Origin: Sulfitobacter sp. SK011
GTDB taxonomy: Bacteria > Pseudomonadota > Alphaproteobacteria > Rhodobacterales > Rhodobacteraceae
Direction of reading: 5' to 3'
Assembly: GCF_003352065.1 (NCBI RefSeq)
Contig: NZ_CP025803.1
Span: 3,513,574 to 3,577,573 of the forward strand
DNA: 64,000 nucleotides
Shown here piece by piece: positions 9,152 to 18,999 of this stretch; position 1 is the first letter of the stretch, and each line of letters opens with the position of its first letter. A program made the translations under genes and the position numbers. The notes under the pieces were generated by a model, which was not told the DNA's origin, made no database searches, and was given only the letters and a program-made list of their open reading frames with translations.

Positions 9152-9831
9152 GTCCCGAATGTTTGCTCAAATGCCGCGGCACCGCTGGGCGTGAATTTCA
9201 CCACCCGGGTCCCTTCGGCGCGTGCGGCCCAACCCCGCGCCTGCATCTGTGCCAACAAGGCGCGCCCGACGCTGCCTGCCAAATGCGTGCGCCGCGCGCT
9301 CCAATCCAGACAGGGGCGACAAAGCGGTGTTTTACTGCGCATGAGCGCGTCGATATCCACCCCGAAATCAGTCAGGAATCCAATGCCTTTGGGTGTCAGG
9401 GTCACATGCGCGTCTTCTTCTTCTTTCACAAACCCACGCGTCAGCAGCCCCTGAAAAAGGGCAATGCCCTTCTCCCCTGCCAAGTGATTGTAGCACACCC
9501 GCGCCTCACGCAGGGCCGCATCCTTGGGTCCGGTTCGCGTGCGCAGATGACCCGCACCTGCCGCCAATCCCATCAGCGCCTCAAGCGCATGGCCCACATC
9601 ATCCCCGCCAAGGGTGAAATACTTGTGCCGCCCTGATTTGCGACAGACAATCATGCCCGCACTTTCCAATTTACTCAAATGCGCGCTTGCGGTTTGCAGC
9701 GTCACGCCCGCCTCACCGGCCAGTTCGGTCGCAGTCAATGCCTTGCCGCTCATCAGCGCGGTCAGGATATTGGCGCGCGCCGGGTCGCCGATCAGCGCCG
9801 CAATGCGGGAAATGTCAGGGCCTTCTTTCAT
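9148..9831 (-). CDS. ArsR-family transcriptional regulator
   Basis: 227 residues. The first 95 form a winged helix-turn-helix of the ArsR/SmtB type (RIAALIGDPARANILTALM ... LTATELAGEAGVTLQTASAHLSKLESAGMI). The remaining C-terminal part, longer than classic ArsR sensors, holds CRPCLDWSARRTHLAGSVGRALL, a pattern seen in a widespread alphaproteobacterial subgroup; the CxxC there could bind a metal but this is inference. It is transcribed away from the NIPSNAP-ABM pair with 71 bases between the starts, so these two genes are its obvious candidate targets. Confidence 0.85.
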   Translation of the reverse strand: MKEGPDISRIAALIGDPARANILTALMSGKALTATELAGEAGVTLQTASAHLSKLESAGMIVCRKSGRHKYFTLGGDDVGHALEALMGLAAGAGHLRTRTGPKDAALREARVCYNHLAGEKGIALFQGLLTRGFVKEEEDAHVTLTPKGIGFLTDFGVDIDALMRSKTPLCRPCLDWSARRTHLAGSVGRALLAQMQARGWAARAEGTRVVKFTPSGAAAFEQTFGT

Positions 9832-9902
9832 ACTTCGACCATAGCCGAAGCATTCGCTGAAATCAATCCGCTAAGACAAGCAGAGCAACGAAAGGACATC
9901 CC

Positions 9903-10226
9903 ATGCTGACTTGTATCATCCGCTATCACATTGACCCGACCAAACACGCGCAGTTTGCCCAATATTCCCGCAACTGGGGTCAGGCGATCCCACGCTGCGG
10001 TGCCGATCTGATCGGATATTATGCCCCGCACGAAGGGTCATCGACGCTTGCCTATGGGATCTACAACATCCCCAACCTTGCGGCTTATGAGGCCTATCGC
10101 GCGCGGTTGCGCGACGATCCATTGGGGCGCGACAACTATGACTTGGCCCAATCAGAGCGATTCATCCTGCGCGAGGACAGAACGTTCCTCAAGCTGGCCT
10201 CAGCACCGCATGGAGACACCATATGA
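9903..10226 (+). CDS. NIPSNAP family protein
   Basis: 107 residues with the ferredoxin-like NIPSNAP/dimeric alpha-beta barrel pattern: an initial strand TCIIRYHIDPTKHAQFAQYSRNW, the GADLIGYYAPHEG strand, and FILREDRTFLKLAS near the end. Such proteins are dimeric and of unclear role; some act like antibiotic-biosynthesis monooxygenases. AAGGA precedes the ATG. The gene overlaps the next by ATGA, and the next is a related small barrel, so the two products may work as one unit, presumably under the divergent ArsR-type regulator. Confidence 0.8.
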   Translation: MLTCIIRYHIDPTKHAQFAQYSRNWGQAIPRCGADLIGYYAPHEGSSTLAYGIYNIPNLAAYEAYRARLRDDPLGRDNYDLAQSERFILREDRTFLKLASAPHGDTI

Positions 10227-10567
10227 TTGCCGTGATTTTCGAAGTCCTGCCAGACCCTGCGCGTAAACAAGACTATCTGGATATCGCAGCCCGGATGCGG
10301 CCTTTGCTGGATCAGGTCGACGGATTCATTTCTGTCGAGCGATTTCAAAGCCTGAGCAACCCGGACAAGGTGCTGTCGCTTTCGTTCTTCAGGGACGAAG
10401 CGGCGGTCATCGCCTGGCGAAACCTGACCGCACATCGCGGCGCGCAGGCCAAGGGCCGTGCTGGCATATTCAACGATTACCACCTGCGCATTGCCCATGT
10501 GATCCGGGATTACGGCATGTTTGATCGTGATGAGGCACCAGACGACAGCCAGAAAGTGCACTCATAA
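10223..10567 (+). CDS. antibiotic-biosynthesis monooxygenase (ABM) domain protein
   Basis: 114 residues, small dimeric barrel of the ABM type, with MIAVIFEVLPDPARKQDYLD at the start, the GFISVERFQSL strand and EAAVIAWRNLTAHRGAQAKG helix typical of the family. ABM proteins act as cofactor-free oxygenases, haem-degrading enzymes or simple aldehyde/quinone binders; none of these can be chosen here. Starts within the stop of the NIPSNAP gene (ATGA), so translation is probably coupled. Converges with the SDR gene four bases away. Confidence 0.75.
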   Translation: MIAVIFEVLPDPARKQDYLDIAARMRPLLDQVDGFISVERFQSLSNPDKVLSLSFFRDEAAVIAWRNLTAHRGAQAKGRAGIFNDYHLRIAHVIRDYGMFDRDEAPDDSQKVHS

Positions 10568-10571
10568 GCTG

Positions 10572-11237
10572 CTACCACGGCACGGCTTTTCCAGCCCAGT
10601 CAAAGAACCCGCCCGTATCTTTTGCGTCCAGACCGTCAATCACGCGCAACAGGTTTTCCGCCGCCTCACCGGGGGCCACCGCCGGATGTCGGCCCAGATA
10701 CTTTTCCGTAAAAGGGGTTGCTACGGTCCCGGGATGCAAAGCCACACAGATGCTGTCGGGATGGCTACGGGCCAATTCAATCGCCGCCGTATGCACGATC
10801 TGGTTTACCGCTGCTTTCGCACTGCGATAGCTGATCCAGCCCCCTAAACGGTTGTCCCCGATTGAGCCCACCCGCGCAGACAATACCGCAAAGACCGCAC
10901 GCCTGTCCTTGGGCAACAAATCAGCGGCATGGGCCAGCACCAGCGCCGGGCCAACCGCGTTTAACGCAAATTGATCCATCATTGCCTTTTGAGTGAGCGA
11001 ACGAATTGATTTTTCGGGCTGCGCACCGTCAATCTCCAAGGCACCCGACGCCACGATGATCGTATCAAACGTGCCGTCCAAGGCCCCCAGATGTGATTGA
11101 ACCGATGCTTCATCGGTGATGTCAAAACCGTCCCGCGACCGCGCCAACGTGACTATCTCAACATTTTGGCCTCTTGCCGCCCGCGTCAGAGCGGTGCCAA
11201 TGCCACCAGATGCGCCTATGATCAATATACGTTTCAT
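10572..11237 (-). CDS. short-chain dehydrogenase/reductase (C-factor/sniffer-like)
   Basis: A 221-residue classical SDR. The nucleotide-binding loop GASGGIGTA is at residues 7-15, the NAG-like segment is replaced by VASGA, and the catalytic Tyr-Lys pair occurs as YRSAK with the upstream serine in VLSARVGSIGDN. Short length and the ALHPGTVATPF motif put it with the CsgA/sniffer-like SDRs, which reduce carbonyl compounds with NAD(P)H. The substrate is unknown. It stands alone on the minus strand between the ABM gene and the leuA leader. Confidence 0.9.
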   Translation of the reverse strand: MKRILIIGASGGIGTALTRAARGQNVEIVTLARSRDGFDITDEASVQSHLGALDGTFDTIIVASGALEIDGAQPEKSIRSLTQKAMMDQFALNAVGPALVLAHAADLLPKDRRAVFAVLSARVGSIGDNRLGGWISYRSAKAAVNQIVHTAAIELARSHPDSICVALHPGTVATPFTEKYLGRHPAVAPGEAAENLLRVIDGLDAKDTGGFFDWAGKAVPW

Positions 11238-11355
11238 CCGCCAAACTTAGCGGTCATTCCCCCCACATCAACATTTGAGGACCATATAATCCGCGTCGGC
11301 AATAAAGTCTGCGCGCCCTCTTCCCATTTGCAAAACCACGGCTATAAACGTCGGC

Positions 11356-11442
11356 ATGACACACGCCGCCCATATGCCGACCCTGCCGCGCCCTTGCGTG
11401 GCCGCGCTGTGTGCAAACCTACTGCTTCTAATCCGCCTCTGA
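11356..11442 (+). CDS. leuL: leuA leader peptide (leucine attenuator peptide)
   Basis: A 28-codon frame that ends in ...CANLLLLIRL: four consecutive leucine codons (CTA CTG CTT CTA), then Ile, Arg and another Leu directly before TGA at 11440-11442. The CTA codons are rarely used in the surrounding genes. Its stop lies inside the left arm of a 10-bp hairpin and leuA begins 90 bases downstream. This is the classical layout of a ribosome-mediated leucine attenuator: stalling at the Leu run when Leu-tRNA is scarce would change folding downstream. No strong ribosome site is seen before the ATG at 11356; a second in-frame ATG at 11374 is an alternative start. Confidence 0.7.
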   Translation: MTHAAHMPTLPRPCVAALCANLLLLIRL

Positions 11443-11471
11443 GCGTGCCATCCGGTGCGCCCGCTCAGAGG
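11436..11471 (+). promoter_or_regulatory. hairpin of the leuA attenuator
   Basis: CCTCTGAGCG (11436-11445) is perfectly complementary to CGCTCAGAGG (11462-11471), separated by a 16-base loop. The left arm includes the last Leu codon and the stop of the leader peptide, so a ribosome finishing or stalling on the peptide would block or free this stem. What follows is GCTCATTCTTCGGAAAAA, without a clean T-run, so whether this is the terminator or one of two competing stems is not settled. Confidence 0.55.
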
Positions 11472-11531
11472 GCTCATTCTTCGGAAAAATAGCGCGCCAC
11501 GGATTTTCAAAGCAGACAAGAGAGATTTCAA

Positions 11532-13100
11532 ATGAACACGACGACCAAACAAGACCGCGTCTTGATTTTTGACACCACACTGCGTGACGGCGAACAATCG
11601 CCCGGTGCCACGATGACCCACGCAGAAAAGCTTGAGATTGCGAACCTGCTGGACGAAATGGGTGTCGATATCATTGAGGCCGGGTTTCCCATCGCCTCAG
11701 AGGGCGACTTTGCCGCCGTAAGCGAGATTGCGCGTCAAAGCCAAAACGCCGTGATCTGTGGCCTTGCCCGCGCGCAAATGGGCGACATTGATCGTTGTTG
11801 GGAGGCAGTGAAACACGCGCGCCAACCGCGCATTCACACATTTATCGGCACCTCGCCCCTGCACCGCGCCATTCCCAACCTCACCCAGGATCAAATGGCC
11901 GAGCGCATTCATGAAACCGTGACCCACGCCCGCAACTTGTGTGACAACGTGCAATGGTCGCCTATGGATGCGACCCGGACAGAAGAAGACTATCTCTGCC
12001 GCACTGTTGAGATTGCAATCAAGGCCGGTGCCACCACGATCAACATTCCCGATACCGTCGGCTATACCGCACCACGCGAATCTGCGGCGCTGATCCAGAT
12101 GCTGCTGGAAAAAGTACCCGGCGCGGATGAGATCATCTTTGCCACCCATTGCCACAACGACCTTGGCATGGCGACTGCAAACAGTTTGGCCGCCGTAGAG
12201 GCAGGTGCCCGTCAAATCGAATGCACAATCAACGGCCTTGGGGAACGCGCGGGCAACACAGCGTTGGAAGAGGTTGTGATGGCGCTGAAAGTCCGCAATG
12301 ACATCATGCCGTTCCAGACCGGTGTGGATTCGACAAAGATCATGAACATCTCGCGACGGGTCGCGACCGTGTCGGGATTTGCGGTGCAATTTAACAAGGC
12401 CATCGTCGGCAAGAACGCCTTTGCGCACGAAAGCGGCATTCATCAGGACGGCATGCTGAAAAATGCCGAAACCTTTGAGATCATGCGCCCCGAGGATGTG
12501 GGCCTCTCCGAGACCAATATCGTCATGGGTAAACACTCGGGCCGTGCCGCGTTGCGTTCCAAGTTGGAAGAACTCGGCTACGAGCTGGGGGACAACCAGC
12601 TTAAGGACGTGTTCGTGCGGTTCAAAGAACTGGCCGACCGCAAAAAGGAAATCTACGAGGACGACCTGATCGCCCTGATGCGGACCAGCACCGACCCCCA
12701 GGAGGACCGGATCAAACTGAAATCCATGCGCGTTGTCTGTGGCACCGAAGGTCCGCAGCAGGCCGACATGGTGCTGGATGTGGACGGGACGGAACACCAG
12801 ACCAGCCAGACCGGCGATGGCCCCGTGGATGCGTCGTTCAACTGTATCAAGGAACTGGTGCCGCACAACGCACGCCTGCAGCTTTATCAGGTGCACGCAG
12901 TGACCGAAGGCACCGACGCACAAGCAACCGTGTCGGTCCGGATGGAAGAAGACGGGCGCATTGTGACGGGGCAATCAGCCGATACCGACACCGTTGTCGC
13001 ATCGGTGCGCGCCTATATCCACGCGCTTAATCGCCTGCTGGTCCGCCGGGAAAAAGGCGGAACGGACCAACGCGAAGTCAGCTATAAGGACGTGGGTTAA
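11532..13100 (+). CDS. leuA: 2-isopropylmalate synthase
   Basis: Condenses acetyl-CoA with 2-oxoisovalerate, the first committed step of leucine synthesis. The 522-residue protein has the TIM-barrel start FDTTLRDGEQSPGATM with the catalytic RDGEQ block, the metal-binding HCHNDLGMA motif, the NGLGERAGNTALEEVVMAL block, and a C-terminal LeuA dimer domain (from about residue 390) that binds leucine for feedback inhibition. Length matches the long bacterial form. It is preceded by a leucine-rich leader peptide and hairpin and followed by a strong terminator, so it appears to be a single-gene unit controlled by attenuation. Confidence 0.97.
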   Translation: MNTTTKQDRVLIFDTTLRDGEQSPGATMTHAEKLEIANLLDEMGVDIIEAGFPIASEGDFAAVSEIARQSQNAVICGLARAQMGDIDRCWEAVKHARQPRIHTFIGTSPLHRAIPNLTQDQMAERIHETVTHARNLCDNVQWSPMDATRTEEDYLCRTVEIAIKAGATTINIPDTVGYTAPRESAALIQMLLEKVPGADEIIFATHCHNDLGMATANSLAAVEAGARQIECTINGLGERAGNTALEEVVMALKVRNDIMPFQTGVDSTKIMNISRRVATVSGFAVQFNKAIVGKNAFAHESGIHQDGMLKNAETFEIMRPEDVGLSETNIVMGKHSGRAALRSKLEELGYELGDNQLKDVFVRFKELADRKKEIYEDDLIALMRTSTDPQEDRIKLKSMRVVCGTEGPQQADMVLDVDGTEHQTSQTGDGPVDASFNCIKELVPHNARLQLYQVHAVTEGTDAQATVSVRMEEDGRIVTGQSADTDTVVASVRAYIHALNRLLVRREKGGTDQREVSYKDVG

Positions 13101-13106
13101 AAATAC

Positions 13107-13135
13107 CGGGGCAGTTCAAAAAACTGCCCCGTTCA
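13107..13135 (+). terminator. rho-independent terminator after leuA
   Basis: GGGGCAGTT and AACTGCCCC (13108-13116 and 13122-13130) form a perfect 9-bp GC-rich stem with loop CAAAA, seven bases after the leuA stop. A-rich bases precede it and only a short GTTC follows, so it could serve both leuA and, in reverse, the converging DsrE-like gene that ends at 13141. Confidence 0.8.
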
Positions 13136-13140
13136 CGCGT

Positions 13141-13572
13141 TCAGGGACGCACGTATGCGTATCCGTTTTCCTGCAACTCAATCAGGCGCACCACGCCGGA
13201 TGGGACAACTGTCGCCTCTGACATAAGCGGCACGTCCTTACCAGCTTTTGCACTCATGGCACGGTGTGTGTTTCCGCATGCCGCAAAGGACAGGTTGTCC
13301 AATTCAAGTGACATGGTGCTGATGCGGTCCTCAACCGGGCTTTTGCCTTCCACAAACATATTCAGACCGGGCCCATATGCGACAACCTCCACTTCGACCG
13401 TATCCCCGACGGATTCGTAATAGCTGATCACATTCGCAACGTTATTGAGCGCCATGTTCATCACCTGCGGATCATTCTGGTCCACATGGATCGCGACCTT
13501 ATGGGTCAGGCCCTCTGCCCAGCCCAACACCGGCACGATGGTCAGTGCCATCGCAAGTACCAATCTTTTCAT
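13141..13572 (-). CDS. periplasmic DsrE/DsrF-like protein
   Basis: 143 residues with a signal peptide (MKRLVLAMALTIVPVLGWAEG). The mature part has the DsrE-type Rossmann-like pattern: KVAIHVDQNDPQVMNMALNNVANVI, the VEVVAYGPGLNMF strand and a conserved cysteine in LSFAACGNTHRAM. Cytoplasmic DsrE proteins carry sulfur on this cysteine; exported homologues in proteobacteria are of unknown role, perhaps in periplasmic thiol chemistry. Converges with leuA and shares the terminator region. No operon partner is visible. Confidence 0.75.
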   Translation of the reverse strand: MKRLVLAMALTIVPVLGWAEGLTHKVAIHVDQNDPQVMNMALNNVANVISYYESVGDTVEVEVVAYGPGLNMFVEGKSPVEDRISTMSLELDNLSFAACGNTHRAMSAKAGKDVPLMSEATVVPSGVVRLIELQENGYAYVRP

Positions 13573-13664
13573 ATCGAATCCTCCCTGGTTATCGCTTGAG
13601 TCTGTCTATTTCGGGGCTACTTGCAATCAAGCAGTTGCATGCGCCTGACATTCGATAGGCCCAT

Positions 13665-14243
13665 CTATCCGTCCTTTTCAGCCTGATCCCTGCTTAACGT
13701 CCCTTGCCGGCGTTCCACGATTAAAATCACGGCATCAGCAAGATGTTCGCGCCCAATTGCCTTGGCCCCCGCGGCAACCCGAAGTTTGTGCGCCTCAAGC
13801 ATCACCTCGGCGTGGCTGCTGTCGCGTGGGGGGATGAAGGTGTAACACGCCAATTCGATCAACAAACCCAGCGGGTCTTTGAAATAGATCGAATGCATGA
13901 ACCCACGATCCTTGACACCCGAATGCCCGATCCCGCGCGCTGTCAACCGCGCCTCGACCTGATCAAACATGGCGCGATCCACCTCAAAGGCGATGTGGTG
14001 GACACAACCGGGGTCAGTTGGCGTGCGGTTATGTACCGGTTTACGGTCCTCATTCGTGAAAATCGTGATCAAACGCCCGTCGCCGGGGTCAAAATACAGA
14101 TGCCCTTCGTCCGGGTTGTCCAGATTGGGTTGGTCGAAGATAAACGGCATGCCCAACACCCCTTCCCAGAAATCAATGCTGGTCTGTCTGTCAGCCCCCG
14201 TCAGGGTGATGTGATGAACCCCCAAAACCTGAATTTTCTTCAT
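13665..14243 (-). CDS. VOC-family (glyoxalase/dioxygenase-like) protein
   Basis: 192 residues with two beta-alpha-beta-beta-beta modules of the vicinal oxygen chelate fold. The likely metal ligands are His in VLGVHHITLTGADRQ, His in GCVHHIAFEVD and Glu in DPLGLLIELAC, the usual His-His-Glu set. Similar proteins are glyoxalases, epimerases or extradiol-type dioxygenases; the length and the FDPGDGRLITIFT segment resemble ring-cleaving dioxygenase relatives, but the substrate cannot be read. Transcribed away from mreB. Confidence 0.85.
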   Translation of the reverse strand: MKKIQVLGVHHITLTGADRQTSIDFWEGVLGMPFIFDQPNLDNPDEGHLYFDPGDGRLITIFTNEDRKPVHNRTPTDPGCVHHIAFEVDRAMFDQVEARLTARGIGHSGVKDRGFMHSIYFKDPLGLLIELACYTFIPPRDSSHAEVMLEAHKLRVAAGAKAIGREHLADAVILIVERRQGTLSRDQAEKDG

Positions 14244-14338
14244 GATACCCTCCGTGATGCCCTATTCTACTATAATGGCAAGATCGCGCCACCCTCGTGG
14301 CAATCCCCCCTTTCACCCCGCCCACACCCGGCCTATAA

Positions 14339-15451
<1,113 letters not shown>

Positions 15452-15523
15452 TCGCGGCTAGAATAGCCAATCCTCAGGTCGGGCTGACCCCTTGTCCGAT
15501 CCGGGGCAGGAGCGCATGAAACC

Positions 15524-16414
15524 ATGGCCAAAGACCGTTCAAACAGCAGCAGCGACTACACCGGCCCCCTGCGCCGGTTGCTGTTGGTTGTTTTGATGCT
15601 GGCGCTGGGTGCCATATTCCTTTTGTGGCGCATCGACAGCCCCCGTGTGGAACGCTTTCGCGCACAGATCACTGACCGTCTGGTGCCCAACCTTGATTGG
15701 GCAATGGCCCCTGTCACCGGCACGGTGAACCTGATGCGCGATTTTCAGAGTTATCAAAGGCTTGCCGAGCAAAATCAGGAACTGCGCAGCGAGCTGCGGC
15801 AAATGCAGGCGTGGAAAGAGGCGGCCCTGCAACTGGAACAGGAAAACGCCCGCCTGCTTGATCTGAACAATGTGCGGCTTGATCCGCGCCTGACTTTCAT
15901 CACAGGCGTCGTGCTCGCTGATTCCGGATCGCCATTTCGCCAATCCGTTTTGCTGAACGTCGGCGCGCGTGATGGTCTGGTGGATGGCTGGGCCACAATG
16001 GATGGGATCGGTTTGGTTGGCCGGATCTCTGGCGTTGCACAAAACACCGCTCGGGTGATCCTGCTGACCGATGCCAACAGCCGCATTCCGGCCACCATCC
16101 AACCCTCTGGCCAACGCGCGATTGTGGCCGGCGATAACTCGGCGGCCCCTCCTGTTGATTTTCTAGAAAACCCCGATCTGGTGCGGCCCGGCGACCGTGT
16201 GATCAGTTCAGGTGATGGCGGTGTCTTTCCGGCTGGATTGTTGATTGGCCAGGTCGCCGCGGACCCCGGCGGTCGTTTGCGGGTGCGATTGGCGGCAGAT
16301 TATGAACGGCTCAAATTCCTGCGGGTGCTGCGCCATCATGGCCACGAGACAGTGTCAGATACGGCTCAGGTCATCACGCCCGCGCCCCCTGTGGCTGAAG
16401 GAACGCTGCCATGA
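15524..16414 (+). CDS. mreC: rod-shape-determining protein MreC
   Basis: 296 residues: a short basic N-terminus, one membrane segment (LLLVVLMLALGAIFLLW), a coiled coil (about residues 65-115, QRLAEQNQELRSELRQMQAW) and a periplasmic beta-barrel pair with GVVLADSGSPFRQSVLLNVG and GDRVISSGDGGVFPAGLLIG, the typical MreC signatures. It links MreB to PBP2 in the periplasm. Followed by mreD with a 4-base overlap (ATGA). Confidence 0.93.
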   Translation: MAKDRSNSSSDYTGPLRRLLLVVLMLALGAIFLLWRIDSPRVERFRAQITDRLVPNLDWAMAPVTGTVNLMRDFQSYQRLAEQNQELRSELRQMQAWKEAALQLEQENARLLDLNNVRLDPRLTFITGVVLADSGSPFRQSVLLNVGARDGLVDGWATMDGIGLVGRISGVAQNTARVILLTDANSRIPATIQPSGQRAIVAGDNSAAPPVDFLENPDLVRPGDRVISSGDGGVFPAGLLIGQVAADPGGRLRVRLAADYERLKFLRVLRHHGHETVSDTAQVITPAPPVAEGTLP

Positions 16415-17040
16415 ACGATCAGTCAGCCGCGCTGCTCTGGGCCATGCGGCTGGCCTTTGTGCTGCTCGCCTTTGTGATCCTGTTTTTTCACCTGTTGCCG
16501 CTTGATACCCAGCCCATAGATCTTTTCACGCCACGCCTGCTGCCGTTGGAAAACACCGCCCCCGCTGAGGCCCGATTGGAAGAGTTGCTGCGCAACGAAG
16601 GCCCAAGGCGCTGGATTGCGCCTGACCTGATCTTTTGTTTTGCCTGCGCATGGTCGTTTCGCCGACCTGAATATGTGCCAGCATTGGCGTTGGCCTTTGT
16701 ATTCCTGTTTGCTGATCTCTTGTTGCAACGCCCGCCGGGGCTTTGGGCGATGTTGGTTTTGATTGGGTGTGAAAATCTGAAATCGCGGGCCCGGTCATTG
16801 CGGGATGCAAACTTTGTCGCTGAATGGCTGACAGTGGGGGCGATTATGATCGCGATTACACTGTTAAACCATATTGTGATGGCGCTGGCGCTGGTCGAAA
16901 CACCCAAACTGGCGCTAAGCCTTTCGGAACTGGGCATGACTCTGCTATTCTATCCGCTGACCGTTTTGATCACGCATAGCCTTATGCGCGTGCGCAAAGC
17001 CGCACCCGGGGATTTGGATGCCTTGGGTCAACGGGTCTGA
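16411..17040 (+). CDS. mreD: rod-shape-determining membrane protein MreD
   Basis: 209 residues with about six membrane segments and little else conserved, as usual for MreD. Assignment relies on position between mreC and mrdA, size and topology. The RRWIAPDLIFCFACAWSFRRPEYVP and LLQRPPGLWAMLVLIGCENL stretches match the MreD pattern of polar loops between helices. Its ATG overlaps the mreC stop. Confidence 0.8.
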   Translation: MNDQSAALLWAMRLAFVLLAFVILFFHLLPLDTQPIDLFTPRLLPLENTAPAEARLEELLRNEGPRRWIAPDLIFCFACAWSFRRPEYVPALALAFVFLFADLLLQRPPGLWAMLVLIGCENLKSRARSLRDANFVAEWLTVGAIMIAITLLNHIVMALALVETPKLALSLSELGMTLLFYPLTVLITHSLMRVRKAAPGDLDALGQRV

Positions 17041-17055
17041 TTGGGGGCCACTGAG

Positions 17056-18999
17056 ATGAGACGCAATCGCGCCGAAAATGACGCAAGTCACGCCAAGCTA
17101 ACCCGGCGTGCGGCCCTGCTGGGCGGCGCGCAATTGCTGTTCATGGGCGGATTGGCGGCACGTATGCGATACCTGCAGGTCGATCAGGCCGATCAGTTTC
17201 GCCTTTTGGCCGAAGAGAACCGCATCAACATCCGCCTGATCCCGCCAGCGCGCGGTGAAATTTTTGACCGCAATGGACTGCGGCTGGCCCAAAACGTCCC
17301 CTCGTATCGCATCGTTTTGGTGCGCGAGGATGCAGGCGATGTTGATCTGGTCATGGACCGCCTTGCAAGCGTCATTGATATTGATCCCGAAACCCGCGCA
17401 AGTGCGATGGCCGAGATCAAAAGATCCGCGCCCTTTCTACCGGTGACAATCATTGATGATGTCAGTTGGGATGCAGTCAGCAAGGTCAGCGTCAATGCCC
17501 CTGCCCTGCCCGGCATCACACCCGAGGTTGGCCTGACCCGCGTGTATCCGCGCGGATCGGATTTTGCCCATGTGGTCGGTCGTGTGGGACGCGTCAGCCA
17601 AAAGGATCTGGACGCGCTGGAGGACCCTGATCAGGTGCTGCGCATCCCGCGATTTCAGATTGGTAAAATCAACGTTGAGGCGCGTGAAGAATCGCTATTG
17701 CGCGGCACCGCAGGCACCAAACAGGTCGAGGTCAACGCAACAGGCCGGGTGATGCGTGAACTTGCCCGGCGCGAAGGGCAATCCGGCGCCGACCTGCAAT
17801 TGACTGTCGATGCCAAGTTGCAGGGCTACGTTCAGGCGCGGCTCAGCGGCGAAAGTGCTGCGGTGGTGCTCATTGATTGCGAAAATGGCGATCTCACTGC
17901 AATCGCCTCTGCGCCCAGCTATGACCCGAACCTGTTTATTGGTGGGATTTCGTCGGCGGATTATAACCCGCTCTTGAATTCCAAGTATCGCCCCCTTGTC
18001 AACAAAACCGTCCAGGGCACCTATCCGCCCGGATCAACGTTTAAGATGATGACCGCAATGGCCGCGCTGGAAGAGGGCCTGATCGGACCGGATGATACCG
18101 CCTATTGTCCCGGCCATCTGGAGGTCGCGGGCCGCAGATTTCACTGTTGGAAACGCGCAGGGCATGGATGGGTTGATCTGGAAAACTCGCTCAAGCAATC
18201 CTGCGATGTGTATTATTATGATCTCGCGCTAAAGGTTGGCATTGAAAAAATAACCGAGATGGCCAACCGGTTTGGCCTTGGCATCAAACACGAACTTGCT
18301 CTTTCCTCGGTTGCGGCCGGGCTGACCCCCACCAAAGACTGGAAGAAAAAAGCCCGCAATGCTGACTGGGTGATTGGCGACACGGTGAATGCGTCAATCG
18401 GTCAGGGGTTCATGCTGGCGTCGCCCCTGCAACTCGCGGTGATGTGCGCGCGGATCGCAACGGGGCGTCAGACCACGCCTCGGCTGGTGAAGTCGATTGA
18501 TGGGGTCGAACAGCCCAGCGGCGATGGCGAACAGCTTGCGATGAATGAAAACAACCTGCGCAAGATGCGCCGCGCGATGTACGAAGTGGTCAACAATCGC
18601 CGCGGCACTGCGTACCGGTCCCGGATTATTGCCGACGACATGCGGATGGCTGGCAAGACCGGCACCAGCCAGGTGCGCAACATCACTGCCGCCGAACGGG
18701 CGCGCGGGGTATCAAAAAACTCGGACCTGCCGTGGGAACGCCGCGATCACGCGCTGTTTGTCAGTTTTGCGCCTTACGAAAATCCCCGATATGCCGTTTC
18801 GGTGCTGGTCGAACATGGCGGCGGTGGCTCAACTGCCGCAGCACCAATTGCACGCGATGTCCTGCTGCAGGCAATGTCCGGCGGCGACCCGCCGCTTGAG
18901 GCTTATCCAACGGGCGACCGTGACCGGATCAAGATCCAACAAGAAAAGCTGCGCGAGATACAGCCGCAGGCAGCGATTGATGGGAATGATCAGGCATGA
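17056..18999 (+). CDS. mrdA: penicillin-binding protein 2 (peptidoglycan transpeptidase)
   Basis: 647 residues. A single N-terminal membrane anchor (around residue 25) is followed by the dimerisation domain with PPARGEIFDRNGLRLA, and by a class B transpeptidase domain: catalytic Ser327 in PPGSTFKMM, the SxN-equivalent in LKQSCDVYYYD, and K534 in AGKTGTSQVR. Cross-links the side wall together with RodA. ATG 17056 follows a GAG; a TTG at 17041 is in frame but less likely. Overlaps rodA by four bases. Confidence 0.96.
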   Translation: MRRNRAENDASHAKLTRRAALLGGAQLLFMGGLAARMRYLQVDQADQFRLLAEENRINIRLIPPARGEIFDRNGLRLAQNVPSYRIVLVREDAGDVDLVMDRLASVIDIDPETRASAMAEIKRSAPFLPVTIIDDVSWDAVSKVSVNAPALPGITPEVGLTRVYPRGSDFAHVVGRVGRVSQKDLDALEDPDQVLRIPRFQIGKINVEAREESLLRGTAGTKQVEVNATGRVMRELARREGQSGADLQLTVDAKLQGYVQARLSGESAAVVLIDCENGDLTAIASAPSYDPNLFIGGISSADYNPLLNSKYRPLVNKTVQGTYPPGSTFKMMTAMAALEEGLIGPDDTAYCPGHLEVAGRRFHCWKRAGHGWVDLENSLKQSCDVYYYDLALKVGIEKITEMANRFGLGIKHELALSSVAAGLTPTKDWKKKARNADWVIGDTVNASIGQGFMLASPLQLAVMCARIATGRQTTPRLVKSIDGVEQPSGDGEQLAMNENNLRKMRRAMYEVVNNRRGTAYRSRIIADDMRMAGKTGTSQVRNITAAERARGVSKNSDLPWERRDHALFVSFAPYENPRYAVSVLVEHGGGGSTAAAPIARDVLLQAMSGGDPPLEAYPTGDRDRIKIQQEKLREIQPQAAIDGNDQA

